Positions 6,483 to 13,276 of a DNA stretch of 17,154 nt are shown piece after piece (the stretch's first letter is position 1; every line of letters starts with the position of its first letter). Source of the DNA: an uncultured bacterium (GTDB lineage Bacteria; Verrucomicrobiota; Kiritimatiellia; RFP12; UBA1067); assembly GCA_902779075.1 (NCBI GenBank), contig CACZAK010000102.1:1-17154 (forward strand), read 5' to 3'. The translations under genes were made by a program, and so were the position numbers. The notes beneath the pieces were generated by a model, which saw nothing but the letters and a program-made list of their open reading frames with translations, was not told where the DNA came from and searched no databases.

Positions 6483-7502
6483 ATGAAGATACTTGTTACT
6501 GGCGGGGCCGGCTACATCGGCTCGCACACCACGCTGGAACTGCTGAAGGCGGGTCACGACGTGGTGGTGGTGGACAACCTCTGCAACTCGTCGGAGGAGT
6601 CCCTCCGTCGCGTGGCGGAGCTCGCGGGCAAGGCCCCGAAGTTCTACAACCTCGACATCCGCGACGCGGCGGCGCTCGACAAGGTGGTGGCGGCGGAGAA
6701 GCCGTTCGACGCCACCATCCACTTCGCCGCCCTCAAGGCGGTGGGCGAGTCCACGCAGGTTCCGCTTAAGTACTACGAGAACAACCTCGGAGGCACGTTC
6801 ACGCTCCTCAAGGTGCTCTCGGCGCACAACTGCAAGAACATCGTGTTCTCCAGTTCGGCGACGGTCTACGGCCAGCCGCAGAGCGTGCCGATCCGCGAGG
6901 ACTTCCCCACGCCCGGCTGCACGAACCCGTACGGCTGGACGAAGCTTATGATGGAGCAGGTTTTCCGCGACGTGCAGAAGGCCGACCCTGAGTGGAACAC
7001 GATTCTCCTCCGCTACTTCAACCCAATCGGCGCCCATGAGAGCGGCCGTATCGGCGAGGATCCCGCGGGCATTCCGAACAACCTCCTGCCTTACGTCGCG
7101 CAGGTGGCGGTGGGACGCCTCAAGGAACTCAACGTGTTCGGCAACGACTATCCCACGCCGGACGGCACGGGCATCCGCGACTACATCCACGTGGTGGACC
7201 TCGCGATCGGACACCTCCGCGCCATCGAGAAGCTCGCCGAAAAGCCCGGCTTCAAGATCTACAACCTCGGTACCGGCAACGGCTACAGCGTGCTCCAGAT
7301 CGTCAAGGCGTTCGAGGCCGCGAGCGGACAGAAGGTGCCGTACGTTATCAAGCCGCGCCGTCCAGGCGACATCGCCGAGTGCTGGGCCGATCCCGCGCTC
7401 GCCGCGAAGGAGCTGCATTGGAAGGCTGAACGCGGCATCGAGCAGATGTGTGCTGACGCCTGGCGCTGGCAGTCGCAGAATCCGAACGGATATCGGGGAT
7501 AG
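6483..7502 (+). CDS. galE: UDP-glucose 4-epimerase
   Basis: It interconverts UDP-glucose and UDP-galactose through an NAD-dependent keto intermediate, supplying sugars for galactose use and surface polysaccharides. The 339-residue product has the NAD-binding GGAGYIGS (7-14), SSSATVYG (123-130) with the catalytic Ser/Thr region, and the Tyr150-xxx-Lys154 pair (NPYGWTK). [15 protein letters not shown] and the late [14 protein letters not shown] are also typical of GalE. The ATG at 6483 is two bases after the efp stop, with only a weak AGGT upstream, so translation may depend on coupling to efp. The stop codon lies inside a run of AGCTT heptamers. No terminator is visible after it. Confidence 0.96.
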   Translation: MKILVTGGAGYIGSHTTLELLKAGHDVVVVDNLCNSSEESLRRVAELAGKAPKFYNLDIRDAAALDKVVAAEKPFDATIHFAALKAVGESTQVPLKYYENNLGGTFTLLKVLSAHNCKNIVFSSSATVYGQPQSVPIREDFPTPGCTNPYGWTKLMMEQVFRDVQKADPEWNTILLRYFNPIGAHESGRIGEDPAGIPNNLLPYVAQVAVGRLKELNVFGNDYPTPDGTGIRDYIHVVDLAIGHLRAIEKLAEKPGFKIYNLGTGNGYSVLQIVKAFEAASGQKVPYVIKPRRPGDIAECWADPALAAKELHWKAERGIEQMCADAWRWQSQNPNGYRG

Positions 7503-7535
7503 CTTGGAGCTTTGAGCTTGAAGCTTAGAGCTTCG
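7501..7535. repeat. Five tandem AGCTTNN heptamers after galE
   Basis: From 7501 there are five consecutive 7-bp units: agcttgg, agctttg, agcttga, agcttag and agcttcg. The first overlaps the last base of the galE coding sequence and its stop. The unit contains the HindIII-like AAGCTT palindrome, so the array can pair with itself. Confidence 0.8.
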
Positions 7536-7559
7536 GTTAGAATCGTATTACGGGATGTT

Positions 7560-7582
7560 GGGTGACGGATGTCGAATGTCGA
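7560..7582. repeat. GGATGTCGAATGTCG repeat at the udg start
   Basis: CGGATGTCG (7566-7574) and TGTCGAATGTCG (7570-7581) are exact copies of words in the carB insertion at 1988-2033. The predicted udg start codon ATG (7569-7571) lies inside this repeat, so the repeat appears to have supplied the 5' end of the reading frame. Confidence 0.7.
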
Positions 7583-8447
7583 GAAACTGGACATGGCCGA
7601 TTTCCCAAAAATCCTAACCGCCTTTGAACAGGCGCTGGAGCTGGAACGCGAGCTCGGGACGCGCACGGTCGAATGTGACCGTGCGCTTCTTGCGCCCGGC
7701 GGCGCGCGCGGGGCGCGCGCCCTACCGTCGGCCGCGACAAGCGCGGCCGCTTCCTCACTGGGACAACGGGCGTCCCGCCCGTTGACAGTCGGACGAAGCG
7801 GCGAGAGCGCCGCTTCACCGACTGGGACAACGGGCGTCTCGCCCGTTGCGGCATCTGAATTTCCCACGGTGGCGGAACTGACCGCGTGTACGCGGTGTGA
7901 TCTGCACGGGCTTGGGCGCACGCACGTCGTTCCGGGACAGGGAAACGCGAACGGCCCCGATTTCATGTTCGTGGGCGAGGCGCCTGGGGCGGACGAAGAC
8001 CGTCAGGGACTTGCGTTCGTCGGCGCGGCGGGGCAGTTCCTCACGAAGATAATAGCCGCGATGGGCTACACGCGCGAGCAGGTGTTCATCGCGAACATCT
8101 GCAAGTGCCGTCCGCCCAACAACCGCACGCCGTCGCCGCCGGAAATGGCCGCATGCGTGCCGTACCTGAAGCGGCAGATCAAGCTCGTCAAGCCGAAGTG
8201 CCTCATCCTCCTCGGCAACACCGCGATGCGCGGACTCTTCCCCGACGCGCCAATGCGCCGAGGACAGTGGCAGATGTACGAGGGCATACCCGCCATCGGC
8301 ACGTTCCACCCCGCCTACATCCTGCGCTTCGACTCGGCGCGGGACCCCGTCGGTCTGCGCAAGGCGAAACTGGAGGTCTGGAACACGCTCAAGTTCGCGC
8401 TCGCGCGTCTCGGCAAGACGCCCCCTGCAATTCAAAAGAAAGGATAG
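7569..8447 (+). CDS. Uracil-DNA glycosylase, family 4 ([4Fe-4S])
   Basis: It removes uracil from DNA to start base-excision repair. The catalytic domain begins near residue 100 with CTRC (Cys107, Cys110). It continues with VGEAPGADEDRQG (135-147), the active-site region of family 4, then Cys180 and Cys196, the same 16-residue spacing as the remaining cluster ligands in thermophile family 4 enzymes as I recall them. FHPAY (246-250) is the DNA-intercalation motif. Residues about 32-95 are unlike any family sequence: they are translated from a stack of inverted repeats (7661-7848) and read as low-complexity Ala/Gly/Ser/Pro. The start at ATG 7569 is inside a dispersed repeat; ATG 7593 (MADFPKIL) is a good alternative. 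Neither has a strong Shine-Dalgarno sequence. Confidence 0.9.
   Translation: MSNVEKLDMADFPKILTAFEQALELERELGTRTVECDRALLAPGGARGARALPSAATSAAASSLGQRASRPLTVGRSGESAASPTGTTGVSPVAASEFPTVAELTACTRCDLHGLGRTHVVPGQGNANGPDFMFVGEAPGADEDRQGLAFVGAAGQFLTKIIAAMGYTREQVFIANICKCRPPNNRTPSPPEMAACVPYLKRQIKLVKPKCLILLGNTAMRGLFPDAPMRRGQWQMYEGIPAIGTFHPAYILRFDSARDPVGLRKAKLEVWNTLKFALARLGKTPPAIQKKG
7661..7848. repeat. Mosaic of inverted repeats inside the udg coding region
   Basis: In order: GCGCACGGTC/GACCGTGCGC (7661-7670/7677-7686); the 12-bp palindrome GGGCGCGCGCCC (7711-7722); CGGCCGCG/CGCGGCCG (7729-7736/7742-7749, loop acaag); CAACGGGCG/CGCCCGTTG (loop of three bases) inside a 28-bp element at 7757-7784; GAAGCGGCG/CGCCGCTTC (7795-7803/7808-7816) with an outer CAGTCGG/CCGACTG pair (7786-7792/7818-7824); and a second copy of the 28-bp element at 7821-7848, differing at one base. 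The whole block is translated in frame. The two 28-bp copies are 64 bp apart, so they are read in different frames (LGQRASRPL and GTTGVSPV). Confidence 0.85.
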
Positions 8448-8452
8448 ACAAC

Positions 8453-8782
8453 ATGAAGAAGACTATGATGATATTCGCGCTCGCGCTTTTCGCGTGCGCG
8501 GGATGCCGACAGAAGGACGTGCGCGATTTCACCGTGGACGTGCCAGCGCTTGTGCAGGAGAAGGAGGCCGAAGTGTCCGGCGCCCTCCGCGCCGCGCTCG
8601 TGATGTGCAGCGGCGTGGACATGGCCTCAATCCAGTTCGACGCCGCGAACCACCGTGTGACGCTCAAGTACGATTCGATGCAGACCGCGAAGAAGAACAT
8701 CGAGATGGCCATCGCGAAGGCCGGCTACGCCGCGAACGGCGTGACGCCAGAATCAATCGGCGCGAAGACGAAGGCCCAGTGA
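8453..8782 (+). CDS. Small lipoprotein with a degenerate HMA-like domain
   Basis: The N-terminus MKKTMMIFALALFACAGC is a lipoprotein signal peptide with the cysteine at 18. The mature 90 or so residues (SGVDMASIQFDAANHRVTLKYDS, then KKNIEMAIAKAGYAANG) follow the beta-alpha-beta-beta-alpha-beta spacing of heavy-metal-associated (HMA) domains, including the terminal GYxA. The usual CxxC metal site is reduced to a single cysteine in VMCSGVD, so copper binding is doubtful. It starts 5 bases after the udg stop with AAAGGA upstream, so it is probably cotranscribed with udg. Family assignment is by fold pattern only. It could be an unrelated small alpha/beta lipoprotein. Confidence 0.75.
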   Translation: MKKTMMIFALALFACAGCRQKDVRDFTVDVPALVQEKEAEVSGALRAALVMCSGVDMASIQFDAANHRVTLKYDSMQTAKKNIEMAIAKAGYAANGVTPESIGAKTKAQ

Positions 8783-8804
8783 TCCCTGCGGGGGAAGGTC
8801 TAGG

Positions 8805-9752
8805 ATGACGCCCCTTGAAAGCTGTGCAGAGTCGTTCGCGGCCGACCTCGCGCTTGCGCGCGGACTTTCGCCGAAGACGGTGGAGGCGTACGGACGCGAC
8901 GTGCGCGCGTTCTTAGAATTCCTCGCGGCGCGTGGCAAGACCGCGCCGGAGGCTCTCGTGCGCGCGGATGTTGCAGACCATGTCGGGGCCATGCGTGCCA
9001 AGGGACGCAAGGCGTCCACGCGCGCACGCGCATTCGTTGCAGTGCGCGAGTTCCTCGCCTACCTTGCCTCAACGCGCGCGACTGCGCACGACCTTTCCGA
9101 AGGACTTGAGGCGCCGAAGAAAAACCTCGTGCTGCCGCGCGTCCTCGACGAGGCGACCACGCTGAAGATACTGCAGGCCGCCAATGGCAGCGATCCGCGA
9201 GACCTGCGCGACCGCGCTATGCTAGAGTTCCTCTACGGGTGCGGACTGCGCGTGAGCGAGCTCTGCGGACTCGAACTGCAGGACGTTGTCGCGGACGCGG
9301 GCGTGGTGCGTTGCCGTGGCAAGGGGTCGAAGGAACGCATCGTTCCGATCGGCGTTCCCGCCGCGACGGCGCTCACGCGCTACCTCGCGTCGGCTCGCGA
9401 ATCCTTCTCGCGCGGCAACACGGCGGAGCGGCGCATCTTCCTCACGCGGCTGGGGCGTCCCTTCACGCGCATGGGCGTTTTCAAGATGTTGCGCGAGCGT
9501 GCGGCCGCGGCGGGCGTGGACGCGCACGCGGTGTCGCCGCACGTGCTGCGGCACTGCTTCGCGACGGATCTTCTTGCGCACGGAGCGGACATCCGGGCGA
9601 TACAGGAAATGCTCGGACACGCCTCGATTGCGACCACTCAGGTGTACACGCACGTAGACCGCGCGCGCCTTGACGCCGTCCACCGCACCTATCATCCACG
9701 CGCAGAATTCCCTCCAGAAGGGCCTGTTGGCGGCCCTGAAGCCGGAAAATAA
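8805..9752 (+). CDS. Tyrosine recombinase of the XerC/XerD type
   Basis: It likely resolves chromosome dimers at dif during division. The 315-residue product has an N-terminal SAM-like core-binding domain (1-100) and a catalytic domain containing the full set of residues: Arg149 (GLRVSEL), Lys173 (RGKGSKER), His246 and Arg249 (HVLRH), His272 (LGHASI) and the nucleophile Tyr281 (QVYTHVD). The spacing is almost identical to E. coli XerD (148, 172, 244, 247, 270, 279, recalled), which favours XerD over XerC, but one copy alone cannot separate them. GGGGAAGG precedes the ATG. No repeats, cargo or att-like sites around it suggest a mobile element, so I read it as the housekeeping enzyme. Confidence 0.9.
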   Translation: MTPLESCAESFAADLALARGLSPKTVEAYGRDVRAFLEFLAARGKTAPEALVRADVADHVGAMRAKGRKASTRARAFVAVREFLAYLASTRATAHDLSEGLEAPKKNLVLPRVLDEATTLKILQAANGSDPRDLRDRAMLEFLYGCGLRVSELCGLELQDVVADAGVVRCRGKGSKERIVPIGVPAATALTRYLASARESFSRGNTAERRIFLTRLGRPFTRMGVFKMLRERAAAAGVDAHAVSPHVLRHCFATDLLAHGADIRAIQEMLGHASIATTQVYTHVDRARLDAVHRTYHPRAEFPPEGPVGGPEAGK

Positions 9753-9783
9753 GGAAAAATTTTAGGGAAAACGCATTTCGTGC

Positions 9784-9812
9784 TTGCAAACCCCCGAAAA
9801 AACCGCTATTCT
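9784..9812 (+). promoter_or_regulatory. Promoter of the HU-type gene
   Basis: A -35 of TTGCAA (9784-9789), a 17-bp spacer and a -10 of TATTCT (9807-9812) lie about 50 bases upstream of the HU start. The segment is clearly AT-rich compared with the flanking genes. Confidence 0.6.
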
Positions 9813-9863
9813 ATGCGGCGTAGCAGGGCATATCGTCCTTGCAGCAAAAAGGAAAAACATCAC

Positions 9864-10169
9864 ATGGCAAAGAAAGAAATCGTCCCGACCACCAAGAGTG
9901 GTATCATGGTCGCGCTCGCGGAGGCTGCCGGCATCACGAAGAAGCAGGCTGTCGCCGTGTACGAGAAGCTCCTTGACCTCGCCGTCAAGGGTGCGAAGCA
10001 GGAGGAGAAGGGCTACATGCTCCCTGGCCTCGGCAAGCTCGTCAAGAAGCAGCAGGCCGCTCGCACGGGCCGCAATCCCGCGACCGGCGAGACGATCAAG
10101 ATCAAGGCGAAGAAGGTCGTTAAGTTCCGTCTCGCCAAGGCGTGCAAGGACGCCGTCCTCGCGAAGTAA
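9864..10169 (+). CDS. HU/IHF-family DNA-binding protein
   Basis: This is a 101-residue nucleoid-associated protein. GRNPATGETIKIKAKKVVKFR (69-89) is the family signature; its Arg-Asn-Pro (70-72) sits at the tip of the DNA-intercalating beta arm. The N-terminal helices (KSGIMVALAEAAGITKKQAVAVYEKLLDLA) form the dimer core. Compared with a typical 90-residue HU it has a slightly longer N-terminus (MAKKEIVPTT). The start ATG 9864 follows AAAAAGGA and leaves a leader of about 45 bases. It is a single-gene unit with its own promoter and a strong intrinsic terminator, fitting an abundant protein. HU versus an IHF-like subunit cannot be decided here. Confidence 0.92.
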   Translation: MAKKEIVPTTKSGIMVALAEAAGITKKQAVAVYEKLLDLAVKGAKQEEKGYMLPGLGKLVKKQQAARTGRNPATGETIKIKAKKVVKFRLAKACKDAVLAK

Positions 10170-10191
10170 CTTCGCGTGCGACGATCTGTCG

Positions 10192-10228
10192 AAAAGGAGG
10201 CTCGGCATTGCCGAGTCTCCTTTTTTTT
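10192..10228 (+). terminator. Intrinsic terminator after the HU-type gene
   Basis: CTCGGC (10201-10206) pairs with GCCGAG (10210-10215) around an ATT loop. The stem extends through a G-U pair to GGAG/CTCC and then AAAA/TTTT, about 15 pairs in total. Eight T residues (10221-10228) follow. It is the clearest intrinsic terminator in the window. Confidence 0.92.
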
Positions 10229-10236
10229 GGTACAAT
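10208..10236 (+). promoter_or_regulatory. Promoter of the nusB-rib group, overlapping the HU terminator
   Basis: TACAAT (10231-10236) is preceded by TGG (extended -10). Exactly 17 bp further upstream is TTGCCG (10208-10213), which lies in the loop and 3' stem of the terminator. The nusB ATG is 30 bases downstream. Confidence 0.6.
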
Positions 10237-10266
10237 GGGCGCGGAGAAAACAAGAGGCTCTTTGAG

Positions 10267-10800
10267 ATGGTCACACGTAGACAAAGCCGTGAATGGGCGC
10301 TGCAGATGCTCGCCCAGTTTGATTTGAACCCGCCGGAGTCGGTCGATTCCGCCATTGCCGATTTCTGGAATCAGCAGACGCAACTGGAGTCCGACGCATT
10401 GTCGGCGGAGGAGCGCGGTGCACGCGAAATATTCACGTCCACCGATCCCCGCGAGCTTTCGTCGCTAGCCACTGCGCGCGAGTTCGCCGAGGTGCGCGTG
10501 CGCGGCGCATGGACAGACCGCGACGCGCTCGACTCTGCGCTTGAACCGTATCTCGAGCACTGGTCGCTGTACCGTCTCGGCACAGTCGAGCGCGCCGTGC
10601 TGCGCCTTGGCGCGTGGGAGCTGCTGAACTGCGATGACATCCCTACGCCAATTGTGGTCAACGAAGCGGTGGACCTCGCGAAGTGGTTCTCGGAGTCGAA
10701 GAGCGGACGGTTCGTGAATGGCGTGATGGACCGCTTCGCCAAGGCCGTGCGCGCAGAGGCGAAGCAGGACGCTCCCGAAAAGGAGACCTTTACGCCGTGA
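10267..10800 (+). CDS. nusB: Transcription antitermination protein NusB
   Basis: NusB binds boxA RNA with NusE (ribosomal protein S10) in rRNA antitermination. The 177-residue protein starts MVTRRQSREWALQMLAQFD, the usual R-R-x-x-R-x-x-A-L-Q-x-L helix. It carries the conserved RLGTVERAVLRLGAWELL and TPIVVNEAVDLAKWFSESKSGRFVNGVMD of the C-terminal half. A middle segment (ERGAREIFTSTDPRELSSLATAREF) makes it somewhat longer than the roughly 140-residue E. coli protein. An in-frame open stretch runs upstream to 9784, but the family start and the promoter fix ATG 10267. Its stop overlaps the ribD GTG start (GTGA), so translation is likely coupled. nusB next to riboflavin genes is a common bacterial arrangement. 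Confidence 0.95.
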   Translation: MVTRRQSREWALQMLAQFDLNPPESVDSAIADFWNQQTQLESDALSAEERGAREIFTSTDPRELSSLATAREFAEVRVRGAWTDRDALDSALEPYLEHWSLYRLGTVERAVLRLGAWELLNCDDIPTPIVVNEAVDLAKWFSESKSGRFVNGVMDRFAKAVRAEAKQDAPEKETFTP

Positions 10801-11729
10801 CGGAAGCCGACTACATGCGGCGGGCAATCGCCCTGGCGTGGCGGAGCGCGGGACACACGCGCCCCAACCCGCCTGTGGGCGCTGTAGTCGTCAAGGGCGG
10901 CAAGTTGATCGGCGAGGGCCGTCACCGCCGGTGTGGCGGCGACCACGCGGAAGTCGCGGCGCTGAAGAACTGCAAGGTCTCGCCGAAGGGCGCTACCGTC
11001 TACGTGACGCTTGAGCCATGTTCGAAGCCCGGTCGCGTGGGCGCGTGCTGCGATGCGCTGATCGCATCCGGCGTGAAGCGCGTGGTGTGGGCGTGCGCCG
11101 ATCCGAATCCAACCAATCGCGGGAAGGCCGCGCGCGTACTGCGCCGCGCCGGCATTGAGACAGCGCATGGCCTCTGCGAGGACGATGCGTTTGACGTGAT
11201 CCGTCCGTTCGCGAAACACGTGACGACGGGATTGCCGTACGTGACCGTGAAACTCGCGATGTCGCTCGACGGGAAAATCTGCGATGACTGGGGCGACGCG
11301 AAGTGGGTGTCGAGCCCGCGCGCGCGCAAGGCGACGTGCGCGCTGCGTTCGCAAGTGGATGTGATGCTCGTGGGCGCTGAGACCGTGCGGCGCGATAATC
11401 CGTCTCTGCTTGCGCGTCCGCGTCCTAACCCCGACCTCTGGCGTGCCGTGGTCTCGCGTAGCGGGAACTTGCCCGCAGAGGCGCAGGTGTTCACCGATGC
11501 TGCGCGGGCGCGCACGCTCGTCTACCGCGACGCCGCTGAGGCCGTGCATGATCTCGGCAAGCGCGGTTTCATGCATGTTCTCTGTGAAGGCGGATTGGTG
11601 CTTGCGCGGTCGCTTGCGGAGGCGGGGTTGGTAGATGAATGGATCACCGTGCTCGCGTCGAAGGTGATCGGCTCGCGCCGCATTGGCGACGCCGTACCAA
11701 TCGGGAGGTGTACGTGTTTACAGGATTGA
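10797..11729 (+). CDS. ribD: Riboflavin biosynthesis RibD (deaminase/reductase), short C-terminus
   Basis: This bifunctional enzyme deaminates the pyrimidine intermediate of riboflavin synthesis and then reduces the ribosyl side chain. The start is GTG 10797, overlapping the nusB stop; MTEADYMRRAIALA is the usual N-terminus. The deaminase zinc site is visible: His50-Ala-Glu52 and Cys75/Cys84 (LEPCSKPGRVGACC). The reductase domain starts near PYVTVKLAMSLDGKI. The protein is 310 residues, against about 360 for typical RibD. It appears to jump from WITVLASKVIG to a terminal RRIGDAVPIGR strand, omitting about 30-40 residues. The last 16 bases overlap ribE. I believe it is functional but unusually trimmed. 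Confidence 0.93.
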   Translation: MTEADYMRRAIALAWRSAGHTRPNPPVGAVVVKGGKLIGEGRHRRCGGDHAEVAALKNCKVSPKGATVYVTLEPCSKPGRVGACCDALIASGVKRVVWACADPNPTNRGKAARVLRRAGIETAHGLCEDDAFDVIRPFAKHVTTGLPYVTVKLAMSLDGKICDDWGDAKWVSSPRARKATCALRSQVDVMLVGAETVRRDNPSLLARPRPNPDLWRAVVSRSGNLPAEAQVFTDAARARTLVYRDAAEAVHDLGKRGFMHVLCEGGLVLARSLAEAGLVDEWITVLASKVIGSRRIGDAVPIGRCTCLQD

Positions 11730-12364
11730 TCCAGCGCATCGGCACGGTGAAGCGCGTGTCGCGCGGACGCGGCCTCGTGCTTGAGTTTTCGTTCGAGCCG
11801 TGGGCCGAACCGCTCGTGAAAGGCGAGAGCGTCGCGGTGAACGGTACGTGTCTCACGGTGGCGGACTGTGACGCGACGCGCTTCACGGCCGACGTGTTGC
11901 GCGAGACGGAGGAGCGTACTGGGCTCGCAGAACTGCTTCCGGGTGCGCGCGTGAACCTCGAGCGCGCGCTCAAGGCGGGCGACCGTTTCGGCGGACACGT
12001 TGTGCAGGGACATGTGGATGGCCGTGGCACGCTGATCAAACGCGAGCAGAAAGGGCGTGACTTTGCGCTTACGTTCAAGTGCCCGCGCGCGGTGGCGGCG
12101 GCGAGCGTGTTGAAGGGATCGATCGCGGTGAACGGCGTGTCGCTCACCGTGAGCGGCCTCGGCGACGACTGGCTGCGCGTGGACGTGATTCCCACCACGG
12201 CGGCCGAGACGAACCTCGGCGCGTTGCGTCCGGGCGACCGCGTGAACTTGGAGAGCGACGTGTTGGGCAAGTACGCGATCCGGTGCGCGGAGAGTGAATC
12301 CGCCGAAGAGACGGAAGGCGGTGGCCTTACGATGGAGATGCTGGAGGAGAACGGTTTCGTATGA
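11714..12364 (+). CDS. ribE: Riboflavin synthase, alpha chain
   Basis: It converts two molecules of 6,7-dimethyl-8-ribityllumazine to riboflavin. The product has 216 residues with two lumazine-binding repeats: VNGTCLTV (42-49) in the first and VNGVSLTV (139-146) in the second, with GHVVQGHVDG (94-103) between them. The start is GTG 11714, because MFTGLIQRIG is the invariant N-terminus and GGGAGG lies 5 bases upstream. The frame remains open further upstream but is not family-like there. It overlaps ribD by 16 bases and the next gene by 4 (ATGA). A tail after about 190 (SESAEETEGGGLTMEMLEENGFV) exceeds the core fold. The name ribE is used for this enzyme in several species; E. coli calls it ribC. 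Confidence 0.95.
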   Translation: MFTGLIQRIGTVKRVSRGRGLVLEFSFEPWAEPLVKGESVAVNGTCLTVADCDATRFTADVLRETEERTGLAELLPGARVNLERALKAGDRFGGHVVQGHVDGRGTLIKREQKGRDFALTFKCPRAVAAASVLKGSIAVNGVSLTVSGLGDDWLRVDVIPTTAAETNLGALRPGDRVNLESDVLGKYAIRCAESESAEETEGGGLTMEMLEENGFV

Positions 12365-13218
12365 AACGTGTACTTTCCATACTGTGGGTTGTGCTGTTGC
12401 TCGGCGCGCTTGGCGCTGGCGCATGGTGTCTGCAGCGTCCGAAAGAGGTTGCGCCTACGGAGCAGGCGGTGCCGCCGCCTTCGCCGGCTGCGGAGCTGAT
12501 CGTGGCGGGGCTGGGCGGTTTCCGGGGACTTGCCGCGGAAGTGATTTGGTTCCGTGCGGACCGTCTATGGGACGAAGGGCGCTACGGCGAGCTCGCGCAG
12601 TTGGCGAGCTGGCTGACCTTCCTTGAGCCGCACACGGCCGAAATCTGGTCATACGCGGCGTGGAACCTCGCCTACAACGTGTCGGTAGTAATGTCCACGC
12701 CGTCCGACCGCTGGCGCTGGGTGAAGGCCGGGCTGCGTCTTCTGCTCGATGACGGGTTGCGCCTGAATCCGTCCGACCCGGAGCTGTACAAGGCGCTGTC
12801 CGACATGTTCCGCTTCAAGCTCGGCACGGACAGCGACGACGCCGCGTCGTACTACCGCGAACAGTGGAAGGCCGAAATCCTGTCCGCGCAGTCCACCGGC
12901 GACTGGTCGTCGGTGCGCCTCGACCCGGAGACGATGCGCGAGGTCGACGCCGCGTATGGCGCGCAGGACTGGACGCATCCGTTTGCGAGCGCGCTCTACT
13001 GGGCGCATAAGGGCCTGCCGTGCGCGCGTACGCCGCACGCCCACGCCGAACTCCGCGAGGCAGTGTACTTGACACTGATGTTGGAGGCCAACGCCGATAC
13101 GCGCCTTGCGCCACGCGCTCTTGAGGAGATGAAAGCCGCGCTGCGCGAGCATCCTAGCAACAACCTCCGCGAGCTTATCCGAGGCTTCAGCAACCGCCAC
13201 GGTTTGTCGTCAAAATGA
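12361..13218 (+). CDS. Membrane-anchored TPR-like protein of unknown function
   Basis: This is a 285-residue protein with one N-terminal transmembrane segment (about 4-23) followed by a Pro-rich spacer and a helical domain. The segments GGFRGLAAEVIWFRADRLWDEGRY, LASWLTFLEPHTAEIWSYAAWNLAYN and RWRWVKAGLRLLLDDGLRLNPSDPELYKAL resemble tetratricopeptide-like helical pairs. I recall similar proteins, with the same F-R-G-L and D-R-W-R-W motifs, from Verrucomicrobiota and Planctomycetota genomes. The function is unknown; the anchor suggests an envelope role. Its start overlaps the ribE stop (ATGA), so it is expressed as the last gene of the nusB-rib group. No terminator follows; the nusA promoter begins 18 bases after its stop. 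Confidence 0.85.
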   Translation: MKRVLSILWVVLLLGALGAGAWCLQRPKEVAPTEQAVPPPSPAAELIVAGLGGFRGLAAEVIWFRADRLWDEGRYGELAQLASWLTFLEPHTAEIWSYAAWNLAYNVSVVMSTPSDRWRWVKAGLRLLLDDGLRLNPSDPELYKALSDMFRFKLGTDSDDAASYYREQWKAEILSAQSTGDWSSVRLDPETMREVDAAYGAQDWTHPFASALYWAHKGLPCARTPHAHAELREAVYLTLMLEANADTRLAPRALEEMKAALREHPSNNLRELIRGFSNRHGLSSK

Positions 13219-13235
13219 CAAGTTGCGGTTTGTGA

Positions 13236-13264
13236 TTGACAAATCGCCCGCGATTCGGTAATAT
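13236..13264 (+). promoter_or_regulatory. Promoter of nusA-infB
   Basis: A consensus TTGACA (13236-13241), a 17-bp spacer and TAATAT (13259-13264) give a leader of about 70 bases before the nusA ATG. It has the best -35 in the window. Confidence 0.75.
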
Positions 13265-13276
13265 CTATCGCGTTCA

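Noticed and set aside
7283..7966. 227-codon - strand ORF across the galE end and the udg repeats
   Set aside because: It stays open because the palindromic repeats lack stops in many frames; galE and udg on the + strand account for the sequence.
8805..9752. Tyrosine recombinase considered as a mobile-element integrase
   Set aside because: Residue spacing matches housekeeping XerC/D, and there are no att-like repeats, tRNA gene or cargo nearby. It is also far from the carB cassette.
9715..9765. AGGGCC/GGCCCT hairpin at the end of the xer gene as a terminator
   Set aside because: The stem is inside the coding end and is not followed by an adjacent T-run.
10161..10175. GCGAAGT-A-ACTTCGC palindrome at the HU stop
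   Set aside because: The one-base centre cannot form a normal hairpin loop, and the strong terminator immediately downstream explains 3'-end formation.
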